In this document: one piece after another, positions 1 through 8,696 of the stretch | How the letters are laid out: every line of letters begins with the position of its first letter | Position numbering within the stretch: the stretch's first letter is position 1 | Source of the DNA: Gammaproteobacteria bacterium | GTDB taxonomy: Bacteria; Pseudomonadota; Gammaproteobacteria; Steroidobacterales; Steroidobacteraceae | NCBI GenBank assembly: GCA_017577615.1 | Contig: PKRE01000001.1 | Coordinates: forward strand, 310,001-374,000 | DNA: 64,000 bases | Reading direction: 5' to 3' | Position numbers and translations under genes: made by a program | The notes under the pieces: generated by a model | What the model saw: the letters and a program-made list of their open reading frames with translations, nothing else | The model's database searches: none | What the model was told of the DNA's origin: nothing

Positions 1-214
1 TCGTCCGGTTTGCCGATCGCAAGTACCGATTCTCTGCATGAGAGCGGTTGCACGATCGAGGCAGCGCCTACCTCACTCGAGAAGCGTCCCCAGAAGCGCA
101 GCGATGTGCCTCGCACCGGCAGGAGATCGCTCCCTCGATGGCACGACTCTGAGCGGACTTCCGCACGGACGAGCTTTGCCGTAACGTCGCGACTTCATTT
201 GACTGGAAGACGCG

Positions 215-985
215 ATGTCATTGGTTTTCGTTCTGGCACTTCTTGGCCTGCTGGTCGCCGGCGCACGCGGCGTGCTGCTCGGCGCTCTGATCGGTGTCGT
301 GCTGACATGGTTGCAGCGAGGCGCACTGCTGAAGCGCCTCGCGACGGTTCGAGCGCAGTTTCTCGAATCGACCTTCGCGGTCATGGGCGCGCTGTGCAAG
401 GCCGACGGCGTCGTCACGCGCGATGAGATTGCGACAGCCGAGGCGCTGTTCCGACGATTACAACTGTCGAGCGAACAGCGTGAGCAGGCCAAGGCGGCTT
501 TCAGACGCGGCAAGGCACCGGATTTCGATCTCGAGGGAGAAATCCGCAGGTTTGTAACCGTCTGCCGCGGGCAGCGGCTGCTCAAGATCATGTTCCTGCA
601 GATCCAACTGTCCGCGATCGCAGGCGACGGTAACGTTCATCCCGCCGAGCACGAGATGCTGGTGCGCATCGCACGATTGCTCGGCTTGAGCGAGGTCGAC
701 GTCGCGCAGCTCGAGGCTCTGCTGCGCGCCGCGAGCGCCACGTCGGCCGGTCAGCGTGCGCGAGCGCGTTCGTCGCTCGATGATGCGTACGCTGCGCTGG
801 GCCTCACACCTTCCGCGACGGACGCCGAGATCAAGCGTGCCTATCGCCGGCTCATGAGCCAAAACCACCCAGACAAGTTAGCCGGCAAGGGGCTACCCGA
901 AAGCATGCGCCAGCTGGCCGAAGAGCGGGCGCGAGAGATCAACGCCGCCTACGAGATGATCAAGGAAGCGCGGGGCTTCACGTAG
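215..985 (+). CDS. djlA: Co-chaperone DjlA (TerB-like plus J domain)
   Basis: This 256-residue membrane-anchored DnaJ-family co-chaperone would stimulate DnaK at the inner membrane. The first 30 or so residues form one hydrophobic segment, as in DjlA. A helical TerB-like region follows (about residues 45-180), with acidic repeats around 'CKADGVVTRDE' and 'AGDGNVHPAE'. The C-terminus is a J domain (about 188-256) whose HPD signature is visible in 'NHPDKLAGKG'. Length and domain order match E. coli DjlA. Nothing recognisable lies in the 214 bases upstream. The ATG at 215 puts the membrane segment at the very N-terminus, which supports this start. Confidence 0.93.
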   Translation: MSLVFVLALLGLLVAGARGVLLGALIGVVLTWLQRGALLKRLATVRAQFLESTFAVMGALCKADGVVTRDEIATAEALFRRLQLSSEQREQAKAAFRRGKAPDFDLEGEIRRFVTVCRGQRLLKIMFLQIQLSAIAGDGNVHPAEHEMLVRIARLLGLSEVDVAQLEALLRAASATSAGQRARARSSLDDAYAALGLTPSATDAEIKRAYRRLMSQNHPDKLAGKGLPESMRQLAEERAREINAAYEMIKEARGFT

Positions 986-1128
986 CGGCGGGTCCGGGTA
1001 ACTGGGCGCTGGACTGCTGAGCAGAAACCGCGCAAAGCGCACGCCAGCTGCGTCCCAGCGCCACAAGACCCTCGTGGGCGCACCGACAGGTGTACACTTC
1101 TCATAGCTGTCGAAGGGGTGTGCGCACC

Positions 1129-2031
1129 ATGGCTCGAGCGACTTCTTGGCCCCGTTTGCGAGCGACGAAACGCGAACGCCTCGCGCAGCCTCGCAAACGA
1201 CATCTCACGCTTGCAGCAAGCATCTTCATAGCGAGCTGCCGCGGCACGGTCACGACCGACTTCACGGTCGACGCGCCCGCGGATGTGACTCTGCAGCAGG
1301 TGGTGGTACCGCTCGTCGCTGTCGAGTTCCTCCGGAACGACGGCAACATCGAAGTGTTCGAGCTCGACGATGCTCGCATCGACCTGCTCACTTTCGTGGG
1401 TGCCGTACCGGTCCGACTCCTAACGAACGAGAGACTTCGCGAGGGCACGTACACAGGCGTACGACTGTTGTTCGATGAGGCCGACACAGACGGCGCTTAC
1501 GTCATCGACGGGCTCGGAGCACAGCGTGCGCTCACGATTACGAACGGCGAACACGCCCCGTTCAGCTATACCGTTAGAGACGACCGACGGAGCAACGAGG
1601 AGCTGACGCTTACGCTCGACCTGCGATTGTCCTTGAGCCGCAACGAGCGCAACGAGTATGCGTTGCAGCCTGCGCTGCGCTCAGTTCGCACCGAGGAAGC
1701 CGGCGATCTGCAGGGGCTCGTCTCTGCACCTTGCATCGACGACGCCACGGCAGTGGGCCGCGCTGCCGTCTACGTGTTCGAGGGTGCCGACGTCGTGCCG
1801 GACGATCGCGACGGACAAGGCATCGAGCCCTATGCGACGGCACCCGTCGCGCTCGATGCGGCCGGCATCGCTTACACCGTGCGTTTTCTTCCAGCGGGAA
1901 CGTACACCATCGCGCTTGCGTGCAACGGATTCGAAGAGGATCCGCTCACGGACGACGATCTCGACTTTCGCTTCACGGCGACAGTTGAGATTCGGGCAGG
2001 CGAGATGACTCGTCGCGACATCGAAAGCTGA
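1129..2031 (+). CDS. DUF4382 family lipoprotein
   Basis: This is a predicted secreted lipoprotein of about 300 residues. A basic N-terminus is followed by a short hydrophobic stretch ending in 'IFIASC', which fits a lipobox. The body matches the general pattern of DUF4382 proteins: a beta-rich domain with 'DARIDLLTF' and 'EGTYTGVRLLFD', then a second half with 'LPAGTYTIALACNG' that resembles a carboxypeptidase-regulatory-like fold. The ATG at 1129 is preferred over an upstream ATG at 1090, because the latter would put 13 non-signal residues before the signal peptide. Function is unknown in this family. It stands alone, with no operon partner on its strand. Confidence 0.75.
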   Translation: MARATSWPRLRATKRERLAQPRKRHLTLAASIFIASCRGTVTTDFTVDAPADVTLQQVVVPLVAVEFLRNDGNIEVFELDDARIDLLTFVGAVPVRLLTNERLREGTYTGVRLLFDEADTDGAYVIDGLGAQRALTITNGEHAPFSYTVRDDRRSNEELTLTLDLRLSLSRNERNEYALQPALRSVRTEEAGDLQGLVSAPCIDDATAVGRAAVYVFEGADVVPDDRDGQGIEPYATAPVALDAAGIAYTVRFLPAGTYTIALACNGFEEDPLTDDDLDFRFTATVEIRAGEMTRRDIES

Positions 2032-2094
2032 CGTGCAACACCGAGCACGCTGCCCGAGGGGCGACGCTTGAGGCCGAAAAGGCCGAGCTGCCGT

Positions 2095-2961
2095 CTACCT
2101 GTCGTTCGCGGCAGGCGACGTGTCGATGCAGCCTGAGTCGGCGCAATCCTTGCCGGTTAGCGCTCTCGGCTCCAGAAAGCCATGACGGCGGAAGATCTCA
2201 CGTGCTTTGGCCTGCGATAGATACTCGAGAAATGCCCTCGCCGCCGGCGAGGCAGGGCTGACGGCTGCTGCGGGATAGACGATCGGCGCGTGAGAGTGCT
2301 CGGGAAACCGATCGACCACACGTACACGCTTCTCGATGCTGGCATCCGTCTCGTACACGATACCGACCGGCGCTTCGCCTCGCATGACGTAGGTCAGCGC
2401 AGTGCGTACGTTCTCTGCGTAGACCAGCCGACGCTTCACCTGCTCCCACACGCCGAGCGCCATCAAAGCCTCGCGCGCATAACGCCCTGCTGGCACGATG
2501 TCCGGATCGCCGATCGCAAGCCGGCCGCGCCCGAGGTGCTCTGCAAGGGGGAAGCCAGGTGCGACCTGCAACTCGAGTGTACTGTTCCGCGGCGCAATGA
2601 GCACGAGCCGGTTCCCGACGAGATCGAAGCGCGTCGAAGGATCGATCAGCGCGCGCTCTTGCAAGTAATCCATCCAAGCGGCATCGGCGGAAATGAAGAC
2701 TTCGGCGCGGGCGCCCAGCTCGATCTGTCTCGCAAGCGTCGAGCTCGCTGCAAAGGAAAATCGCACAACGCGTTCGCTTTGCGCGGCATACGCGCGCCCG
2801 ATTTCCTCGAGTACATCGCTGAGCGATGCCGCCGCGAACACCAACACGGCGCGATCTGCGGGTCGATCCGCTTGCGCCCGAGCTGCTGGTGCGAGCAGAC
2901 AGCAAAGGCATAACGCAGCGTACAGTGCGCGCTGAATCAATGTTCCTGCGCGCCCGGGCAT
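2095..2961 (-). CDS. modA: Molybdate ABC transporter substrate-binding protein ModA
   Basis: This periplasmic binding protein for molybdate or tungstate has about 288 residues. A signal peptide ends near 'APAARAQA'. The mature part starts with the ModA signature 'VLVFAAASLSDVLEEI', followed by 'FSFAASSTLARQIELGA' and 'ADAAWMDYL', which carry the Ser residues expected to bind the oxyanion, and by 'PAGRYAREAL' and 'GIVYETDA'. The ATG at 2961 is chosen because the longer reading from 3060 would overlap the upstream methyltransferase. ModB and ModC are not in this window, so the permease must be encoded elsewhere. It lies directly downstream of an exported methyltransferase on the same strand. 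Confidence 0.9.
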   Translation of the reverse strand: MPGRAGTLIQRALYAALCLCCLLAPAARAQADRPADRAVLVFAAASLSDVLEEIGRAYAAQSERVVRFSFAASSTLARQIELGARAEVFISADAAWMDYLQERALIDPSTRFDLVGNRLVLIAPRNSTLELQVAPGFPLAEHLGRGRLAIGDPDIVPAGRYAREALMALGVWEQVKRRLVYAENVRTALTYVMRGEAPVGIVYETDASIEKRVRVVDRFPEHSHAPIVYPAAAVSPASPAARAFLEYLSQAKAREIFRRHGFLEPRALTGKDCADSGCIDTSPAANDR

Positions 2962-3022
2962 GTTATGACGCCGAGACCAAGCGTCTCGATGCGAGCTTCT
3001 TTGCGAGGTCGTTCCACGCAGC

Positions 3023-3694
3023 TCAAGGGCTGGTCTTGCAAGTGATCGAAAGGCCTGCACGGCTCTTTGTGTCGATACGAGTCTCGCCGTTGGGAACCGT
3101 TTTCAAATGTGCCAGGAACTCGCGGATACCTTTGCTTCTCATGCTGACGTTGTGAGCCGTGAAGCAGCCTCCGACCGGCATTCGCGGCCACACGGCCTCG
3201 AAATAGCGCGTGTACCATTCTTTGTCCGCGTCGGAGAAGACGAAGTCGTACGGCTCGGACAGCGTCGGTACGAGCTCGTGCGCATCGGCGAGGCGCGCGT
3301 CAATGTAGGCGCTCAAGCCCGCCTCTTCGAAATTGCGCAGTGCGGTGCGGTGCCGTTCAGGGTCGATCTCGATAGTCGTCACCTTTCCGCCCGTCTTGCT
3401 CATACCCCACGCGATCCAGATCGTTGAATGGCCGGTCGATGTGCCGATCTCGAGCGCATTCTTGAATCCCTTCTCGACGATCAGGTCTCGCAACGTCCGC
3501 CCATCGACCTCGGGCACGTTCAGATCCCGCCAGGTGCCGCGACGACTATCGAGAAACGCCTGCACCCGGCGGTCCAGCTCGCTGAGTGTCTCCTGTGCCG
3601 CAACCGGGCTCGACCCGAGCGCTGCGGTGAACAAGAGAAGCCACAGGCACCGGCAATAGTAGCGACTCCGGCTCACATCACGCGAATGGCGCAT
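3023..3694 (-). CDS. Class I SAM-dependent O-methyltransferase with signal peptide
   Basis: This 223-residue protein has the catechol/caffeoyl-CoA O-methyltransferase fold. The SAM-binding glycine-rich loop is 'ALEIGTSTGHST', the acidic ribose-binding position lies in 'VTTIEIDPER', and the metal/substrate motif is 'DFVFSDADKEW'. The N-terminus reads as a signal peptide: basic residues, then 'CLWLLLFTAALG', then 'SPVAAQE' with an AxA-like cleavage site. This is unexpected for an enzyme that needs cytoplasmic SAM. It is followed after about 60 bases by modA on the same strand. The fold is clear, but substrate and location are not. Confidence 0.85.
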   Translation of the reverse strand: MRHSRDVSRSRYYCRCLWLLLFTAALGSSPVAAQETLSELDRRVQAFLDSRRGTWRDLNVPEVDGRTLRDLIVEKGFKNALEIGTSTGHSTIWIAWGMSKTGGKVTTIEIDPERHRTALRNFEEAGLSAYIDARLADAHELVPTLSEPYDFVFSDADKEWYTRYFEAVWPRMPVGGCFTAHNVSMRSKGIREFLAHLKTVPNGETRIDTKSRAGLSITCKTSP

Positions 3695-3726
3695 CGCCTC
3701 ACCTCTCGACGACGGACCAGGCCGTT

Positions 3727-4047
3727 CTATTCGAGCACGACTGCCGTCCCGCTGACGGACACCATCAGCATGCCGTTCTCTTTGCCCAGCACTTCATAGT
3801 CTATGTCCACTCCGACAACGGCGTTACCGCCGAGCGCCGTCGCGCGAGCAGCGAGCTCGTCGAAGGCCAGCTCGCGCGCACCTTGCAGCTCGCGCTCGTA
3901 GGTGCTGGAACGGCCGCCGACGATGTCGCGCAAACCCGCCAGCAAATCCTTGAACAAGTTCGCACCCAGCACCGCCTCGCCCGCGACGACGCCGCAGTAC
4001 CTCGTGATCCGCCGCCCTTCGACGGTGTGCGTGGTCGTGATCAGCAT
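3727..4047 (-). CDS. YbjQ family (DUF74) protein
   Basis: This 106-residue protein of the YbjQ/DUF74 family has no settled function and is often annotated as heavy-metal binding. It starts 'MLITTTHTVEGRRI', as family members do, and keeps the conserved 'RDIVGGRSSTYERELQ' and 'GGNAVVGVDIDYEVL' blocks. The ATG at 4047 is preceded by AGGAG at good spacing, so the reading that begins at 4074 is rejected. It is on the same strand as gdx upstream and the methyltransferase downstream, but gaps of 30 to 190 bases make an operon uncertain. Confidence 0.88.
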   Translation of the reverse strand: MLITTTHTVEGRRITRYCGVVAGEAVLGANLFKDLLAGLRDIVGGRSSTYERELQGARELAFDELAARATALGGNAVVGVDIDYEVLGKENGMLMVSVSGTAVVLE

Positions 4048-4234
4048 TGCGATCTCCTGGAGCTCGTTGGCCAATGGTCAGGCAGATCGTAACGCGAGCA
4101 TCCTCGATGCTGGGGAGTAGCAGAAGCGCGCCCCCTCCGGCATCTCGGTATTCCAGTAGACGCACGAGGACGTCTGCGTCGTTCCTAGACAGCACGCGGC
4201 ACTCTGACAAACAGACACAGCGCGACGGCGTCCG

Positions 4235-4552
4235 TCACGACTCGACGAGGCCGAGACCAATGATGCCGGCGACGATCAGCCCTAGACACAGCAACCTGGC
4301 GAATGCGGCAGATTCACCGAACAGAGCAATCCCTAGGATGACCGTGCCGACCGCGCCGATCCCCGTCCAAACTGCATACGCCGTTCCGACCGGAAGCTCG
4401 CGCATTGCAATGCCCAGCAACGCGAGGCTGACAATCATGGACAGAACTGTCCAAAGTGTCGGCATGAGCCGGGTGAATCCGTCGGTGAACTTCAAACCGA
4501 CCGCCCAGCCCATCTCGAACAAGCCCGCCAGAAAAAGAATAAGCCACGACAT
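4235..4552 (-). CDS. gdx: Guanidinium exporter Gdx/SugE (SMR family)
   Basis: This small multidrug resistance family transporter has 105 residues and four transmembrane helices. It resembles the E. coli Gdx (formerly SugE) type, a proton-coupled guanidinium exporter, rather than the EmrE type. It begins 'MSWLILFLAGLFEMGWAVGL', which contains the essential membrane glutamate at position 13. It also keeps 'LPVGTAYAVWTGIGAVG' and 'GESA', typical of Gdx. The ATG at 4552 is chosen by homology, which rejects a 52-residue extension. I looked for a guanidine riboswitch upstream. There is only one GC hairpin (4596-4610), and its loop does not match the mini-ykkC motif on the sense strand. Confidence 0.92.
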   Translation of the reverse strand: MSWLILFLAGLFEMGWAVGLKFTDGFTRLMPTLWTVLSMIVSLALLGIAMRELPVGTAYAVWTGIGAVGTVILGIALFGESAAFARLLCLGLIVAGIIGLGLVES

Positions 4553-5158
4553 TAGAAATTCTCGTTGAAGATCATCCTCGAAGTGCAAGCGAACAGCCCC
4601 CGGACGGGGCGAGACATCTCTGCGGCAGTTGTAGCGGTATGTTACACCGTAGGTTGCATCCGATACCGTGTAGGCTGCCGCGAGTGATCGCCTCCTTGCG
4701 ATCGGCACCTAAGCTCGCCGTTCCGCCACCCACCGCCCCGCTCTGCGACAACCTCGCAAGCACATGGTGTCGGCCGCGCAGTGCCTCCGAAAGACCTCGG
4801 GGGATGACTTTGACCGAACACGTCAACCGCGTTCTGTCTTGCGCTGCTCGGCACTGGTTAATAGTGCTGCGTCAAAGAGGAACACCGCCAAATGCGCCTC
4901 ATCGCGCGATGTCTGCAGCGTGCAGGTGCTCGCACTTGGAACATCGTGCCTTCAACGATCTGGGCTCGCCGCGGGTTTGATCGAGCAACGTCGCGGCATC
5001 ACAGCTAGCGTGATGATCCTGCATGGATCGTCGCGTCGACACACCCGATGAGTCGCAGTAAGTGCTCGAAGCTTTGCCGATCGCCATGTAGATGCGACAA
5101 TGCGCGTCACAAACCGATGCCGTTCCAACAACTCCAATAAGATCGCCTCGGGGTAGTT
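4553..5158. other. Non-coding stretch between gdx and esterase
   Basis: About 600 bases between divergently oriented genes. Open frames here are short, overlap each other and show no family features, so I see no gene. A five-base-pair GC hairpin at 4596-4610 lies in the gdx leader. The stretch must hold both promoters, but I could not identify clear -35/-10 elements. Confidence 0.5.
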
Positions 5159-8100
5159 ATGCCAGTTCGAATCTCCGCAGCACTCAAGCACGCCTTCGTC
5201 TACAGCCTCTTCGCTGCGTTGTTCACATGGCCCACCCACGCCGACCCCGTTCCCGGGACACCCACCGATTCCGATTCTAGGACACCCACCGATTCCGTCC
5301 CCACGACAGCCTCCCCTTCCGAGACACCCACCGAAACCGGGACATCCATCGATTCGGGGACAGCCACCATTGAGTCCCCACTCCGTGCTCTTTGGGCGCG
5401 GGGTTCGGAACGATTCCAGCGTCGATGGCTTGTTGCGGGCCCGGTGGACGCCACCACGGCCGCAACGATCGATATGGCTTCGCTTCGGCCTGTCCCCGGG
5501 CAGCCGCTGCACGCCCAGACGCCCGACATACGCTGGTCTCCGCACACCTCGTGGGGCGACGTTGTGGATCTGACCCCGATCGTTGCTGCAGTTTCCAATG
5601 GCGCGAAACGAGACCGTGAGCAAGTCTTATTCGCCGCTGCTTCGCTTCCATCCCGTCAGACAACTGCAATGGAGCTCGCCGTCGGAAGTGAACGGCCCTA
5701 TGACCTATGGGTGAACGGCGAGTTGAAACACGAACTGACGAACCCTGAGGTATTCACTCCGGATCGTCACCGCATCCCCGTGACGCTTCGACAAGGCGAC
5801 AACTCGGTCTTGTTACGTTTTCACATTTCCTCCGGTGGCACGTCGCGCTTCAGCCTGCGCGCGGTGCCGCGCGGTGCCGCGTTGAAAAGAGTCGATGAGA
5901 TCGCGCCTTCGATCCTGGCTGCGGACAGCAACAGCCTCGCTGTGCAAACACATTTCGCGGAAGAACCGAACACGGCGCCGGTCAGCGTTGCGGTGATCCG
6001 CGCTGGAGGTACTGTTCTTGCCCAACAACGTACAGAGCGAGGCAGTGTTGTTCGCTTCGATGTATCGCGATGGCCCGATGGCGCCTACGAAATTCGTCTA
6101 TCGACATCGGACGCGTGGGGGCAGCCGGTCATTCGCCACCTACCTTGGTACAAGGGCGATGCGATCGCCGGCGTGCGCGAACTGATGGACGCGGCTCAAG
6201 CTGCCCCTCGCAATGCCTACGGAGACACGATTCGAATGCTTGCTGCCATGGTGCAAGACCGTCTGGGCGGCTCGCTCGAGCACGTGCTCCCGGACGCCTG
6301 GCGACTCGTGCACTCGCCCTTGATGGAATTCGAGGAGCTGCGACTCGAAGCGGAGGGTCAGCAAGCCCGGGTGCGTCCAGGCGGCTTCGTTCGCATCTTC
6401 TACACAGACGAGACAGATGGCTCGACGCAATTCTGCCGGGCACACCTACCAAGCGACTACTCGAGCGCCCAACGCTGGCCGCTGATCGCCTCCCTGCACG
6501 GCTACAACGGCGCAAACCCAGAATATATCGGCTGGTGGAGCGTGGACGAACGTCACCATCGCGTCGCTGACGCGAGGCCGGTGATCGTGCTCCAGCCGCA
6601 CGGGCGCGGCAACGCCCAGTACATCGGAATTGGGGAACGCGATGTCTTGCGATGCATCGCCGAAGCGAAACGCATGTTCTCGGTCGATGACGATCGCGTG
6701 TACCTAACGGGTGAGTCGATGGGTGGCCATGGTACGTGGTGGATCGCCTCCCGCCACCCGGATCTGTTTGCCGCTGCCGCGCCTGTCTTCGGTGGATGGG
6801 ATTTTCGTGTCACAAATGTGTCGGGACCTTCAATGACGAGTGCTCCGAGAACGCCATTAGAGGCATTCTCGCTCGAGCGCTCGAGCTCTTTCGCTCAAGC
6901 GGAGAATCTGCTGCACGTTCCGCTGCTGGTCATTCATGGAGACGCCGATGCAACGGTTAGCGTCGAAAATTCGCGGCACGCTGTAAAGCTACTGCAGCGC
7001 TGGGGCTACGACGTCAAGTATCACGAGATGCCTGGATGGGATCACGAGGATCTTGGTCAAGACATCGCGATCACCGACTGGCTACTTCGCCACAAGCGTG
7101 TTTCGCTGCCGAGGACGGTGCGGCTGCGGTCCCCGGACTTGGAGGGTGCGTCGGCTTACTGGTTCAGTGTGCGGACATTCGAGAATCCCGCGGAGATCAT
7201 TCGTGTAGATGCCGAGGTGTTACAGCCGGGCGTCGTGAGAGTTGATACCTCCAATGTTGCCTCCTTCGCGCTGGAGCTGCCCGCTGCGTTTCGCGCGTCA
7301 AACGGCACCTTAAAGGTCATCTGGAATGGCGAAGAACACAAGTTCGCCGCCGGACATGGGACGGTCGAGCTCAGCACCGCGCCGCGGTCGCGACTGTACA
7401 AGCGCGCCGGGATGGAAGGCCCGCTCTCAGCGGTCATCAATACACCGTTTGCACTCGTGGTCGGCACGATTTCGCCCGATGCGCGCATGCGCGAGATCAT
7501 TCAAGCTCAGGCCGAGCGATTCATACAATCGTGGAAGAGCTGGCAGCATCAGCCGATTCGTGTCTTCAAGGACACCCAAGTCTCCCGCGCGGAGCAACAG
7601 TCCTACTCGCTAATTTTGCTGGGCGGCGCAAGAGAGAACGCCGTGACGAAGCGGCTGGCAGGCAAGCTTCCCTTCAGCGCCTCCGAAACGGTGATAACCG
7701 TCGATGACCGACCGTTCCCGGTGCGGGACGCGGTCCTGCAGGCGATTTATCCGAGCCCGGTGGTCGATAACCGCTACGTGTACGTTGTCATGCCTACTTC
7801 GGCGGACGGTATGTATTTCTGGCAACCACAAATCGTGGACTTCCAAATCGGCCGTCCACTTAGCACATTCGACTGGTTGATCCAAGACGGCCGCCGTCCA
7901 CCACCTGGCACGACCGATCCGCATGCCGCCCATGTGGCCTATGGGGTATTCGATGCGTCTTGGCGGCGCAACGACCGTTGGACTGTGACACGCAACGAGG
8001 AAGAAGTCGCGCGCTGGACACTGCGCAAAGCGCCTTCGAAAGACTTCCGACCATCACCAGCCGCGCTCGAGGCAGTTGCCGGCCGATACGAGCTCTTCCC

Positions 8101-8317
8101 AGGCTTCGTTATCACGTTCCGAGTCGAGGACGACAAGCTCGTGGTTGATATTCCTGATCAACCGTCGATAGTAACGGTCGCTGAGAGCGAAGCCCTCTTC
8201 GTCGACCCTGTTTCTGGTCGCGTGGTCGAATTTCTCCGTGACGACAATGGTGTGGTTAGCGCTGCATCTATCGATGGTGCGGGTGGAACGATCCTCATGG
8301 CGCGACGCGTACCATAA
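5159..8317 (+). CDS. Secreted prolyl-oligopeptidase-type / feruloyl-esterase-like alpha/beta hydrolase
   Basis: This 1052-residue exported esterase has a signal peptide (about 1-28, 'TWPTHADP') followed by a Thr/Pro/Ser-rich linker (30-73) encoded by a degenerate DNA repeat. A beta-rich region (about 85-330) precedes the alpha/beta hydrolase core (about 400-640). The nucleophile is Ser520 in 'GESMGGHG', the acid is probably Asp597 in 'HGDADATV', and the base is His629 in 'MPGWDHEDL'. The oxyanion region 'LIASLHGYNG' is also present. The C-terminus (about 960-1052, 'EAVAGRYELFPG') resembles DUF3471. A GH10 xylanase lies 1.6 kb downstream on the same strand, so a hemicellulose ester substrate is plausible but unproven. 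A peptidase role is the alternative. Confidence 0.78.
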   Translation: MPVRISAALKHAFVYSLFAALFTWPTHADPVPGTPTDSDSRTPTDSVPTTASPSETPTETGTSIDSGTATIESPLRALWARGSERFQRRWLVAGPVDATTAATIDMASLRPVPGQPLHAQTPDIRWSPHTSWGDVVDLTPIVAAVSNGAKRDREQVLFAAASLPSRQTTAMELAVGSERPYDLWVNGELKHELTNPEVFTPDRHRIPVTLRQGDNSVLLRFHISSGGTSRFSLRAVPRGAALKRVDEIAPSILAADSNSLAVQTHFAEEPNTAPVSVAVIRAGGTVLAQQRTERGSVVRFDVSRWPDGAYEIRLSTSDAWGQPVIRHLPWYKGDAIAGVRELMDAAQAAPRNAYGDTIRMLAAMVQDRLGGSLEHVLPDAWRLVHSPLMEFEELRLEAEGQQARVRPGGFVRIFYTDETDGSTQFCRAHLPSDYSSAQRWPLIASLHGYNGANPEYIGWWSVDERHHRVADARPVIVLQPHGRGNAQYIGIGERDVLRCIAEAKRMFSVDDDRVYLTGESMGGHGTWWIASRHPDLFAAAAPVFGGWDFRVTNVSGPSMTSAPRTPLEAFSLERSSSFAQAENLLHVPLLVIHGDADATVSVENSRHAVKLLQRWGYDVKYHEMPGWDHEDLGQDIAITDWLLRHKRVSLPRTVRLRSPDLEGASAYWFSVRTFENPAEIIRVDAEVLQPGVVRVDTSNVASFALELPAAFRASNGTLKVIWNGEEHKFAAGHGTVELSTAPRSRLYKRAGMEGPLSAVINTPFALVVGTISPDARMREIIQAQAERFIQSWKSWQHQPIRVFKDTQVSRAEQQSYSLILLGGARENAVTKRLAGKLPFSASETVITVDDRPFPVRDAVLQAIYPSPVVDNRYVYVVMPTSADGMYFWQPQIVDFQIGRPLSTFDWLIQDGRRPPPGTTDPHAAHVAYGVFDASWRRNDRWTVTRNEEEVARWTLRKAPSKDFRPSPAALEAVAGRYELFPGFVITFRVEDDKLVVDIPDQPSIVTVAESEALFVDPVSGRVVEFLRDDNGVVSAASIDGAGGTILMARRVP
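5256..5375 (+). repeat. Degenerate in-frame minisatellite with GGACACCCAC core
   Basis: There are five 18-base units at 5256-5273, 5280-5297, 5322-5339, 5340-5357 and 5358-5375. The first two are identical (GGACACCCACCGATTCCG) and the last three abut one another. All offsets are multiples of six, so the esterase frame is kept and the units encode repeats like TPTDS. The core equals the start of the extragenic repeats around the nearby RAYT gene. Confidence 0.8.
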
Positions 8318-8696
8318 GCCATTATGGCCTGGGATGGCCTGGGAGGACACCCATCTACTTTGTTGGCCTGGGAGGACACCCATCTACTTTGTTGATGTTG
8401 GCCTGGGAGGACACCCATCTACTTTGTTGACGAGCGAATGACCGGACACCCAAGTACTTTCAGATGGACAACTCTCGCGATGAATGTTCCTAGCGTCGCG
8501 ACCGCTGCACGCCAGCGACGGGTCAAGGCCCCATCGACTCGCTGCGCAGAAAGCAGGCGTTAGGCTCCGTCCGCTATCGTCCAGATGATGAGTACCAAGG
8601 GAATCATGCTCGTCGCGAAAAGGCGTTCTGCGTGTAGGGAAGTGAGAATGGAAAACACCATGCGCTGCTGGGAAACCGCAACGCTCTAAGCACGCC
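8318..8696. other. Intergenic region with REP cluster, otherwise empty
   Basis: The first 140 bases hold the GGACACCCA repeat cluster described separately. The remaining bases (8461-8696) have no open frame with family features and no obvious RNA gene. Confidence 0.6.
8326..8460 (-). repeat. REP-like tandem repeat cluster, left of RAYT
   Basis: Three identical 29-base units occur at 8336-8364, 8365-8393 and 8400-8428. Each carries GGCCTGGGAGGACACCCATC followed by TACTTTGTT. A truncated unit lies at 8326-8335 and a degenerate one (CCGGACACCCAAGTACTTT) at 8442-8460. On the minus strand each unit reads GTAG, then ATGGGTGTCC, with a small TGGG/CCCA stem. This resembles the tetranucleotide-plus-hairpin layout of REP sequences. 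The cluster lies beyond the 3' end of the RAYT gene. Confidence 0.85.

Noticed and set aside
4553..4660. Guanidine riboswitch upstream of gdx
   Set aside because: The only hairpin (4596-4610) shows ACGG on the antisense strand, and there is no second ACGR stem-loop, so mini-ykkC is not supported.
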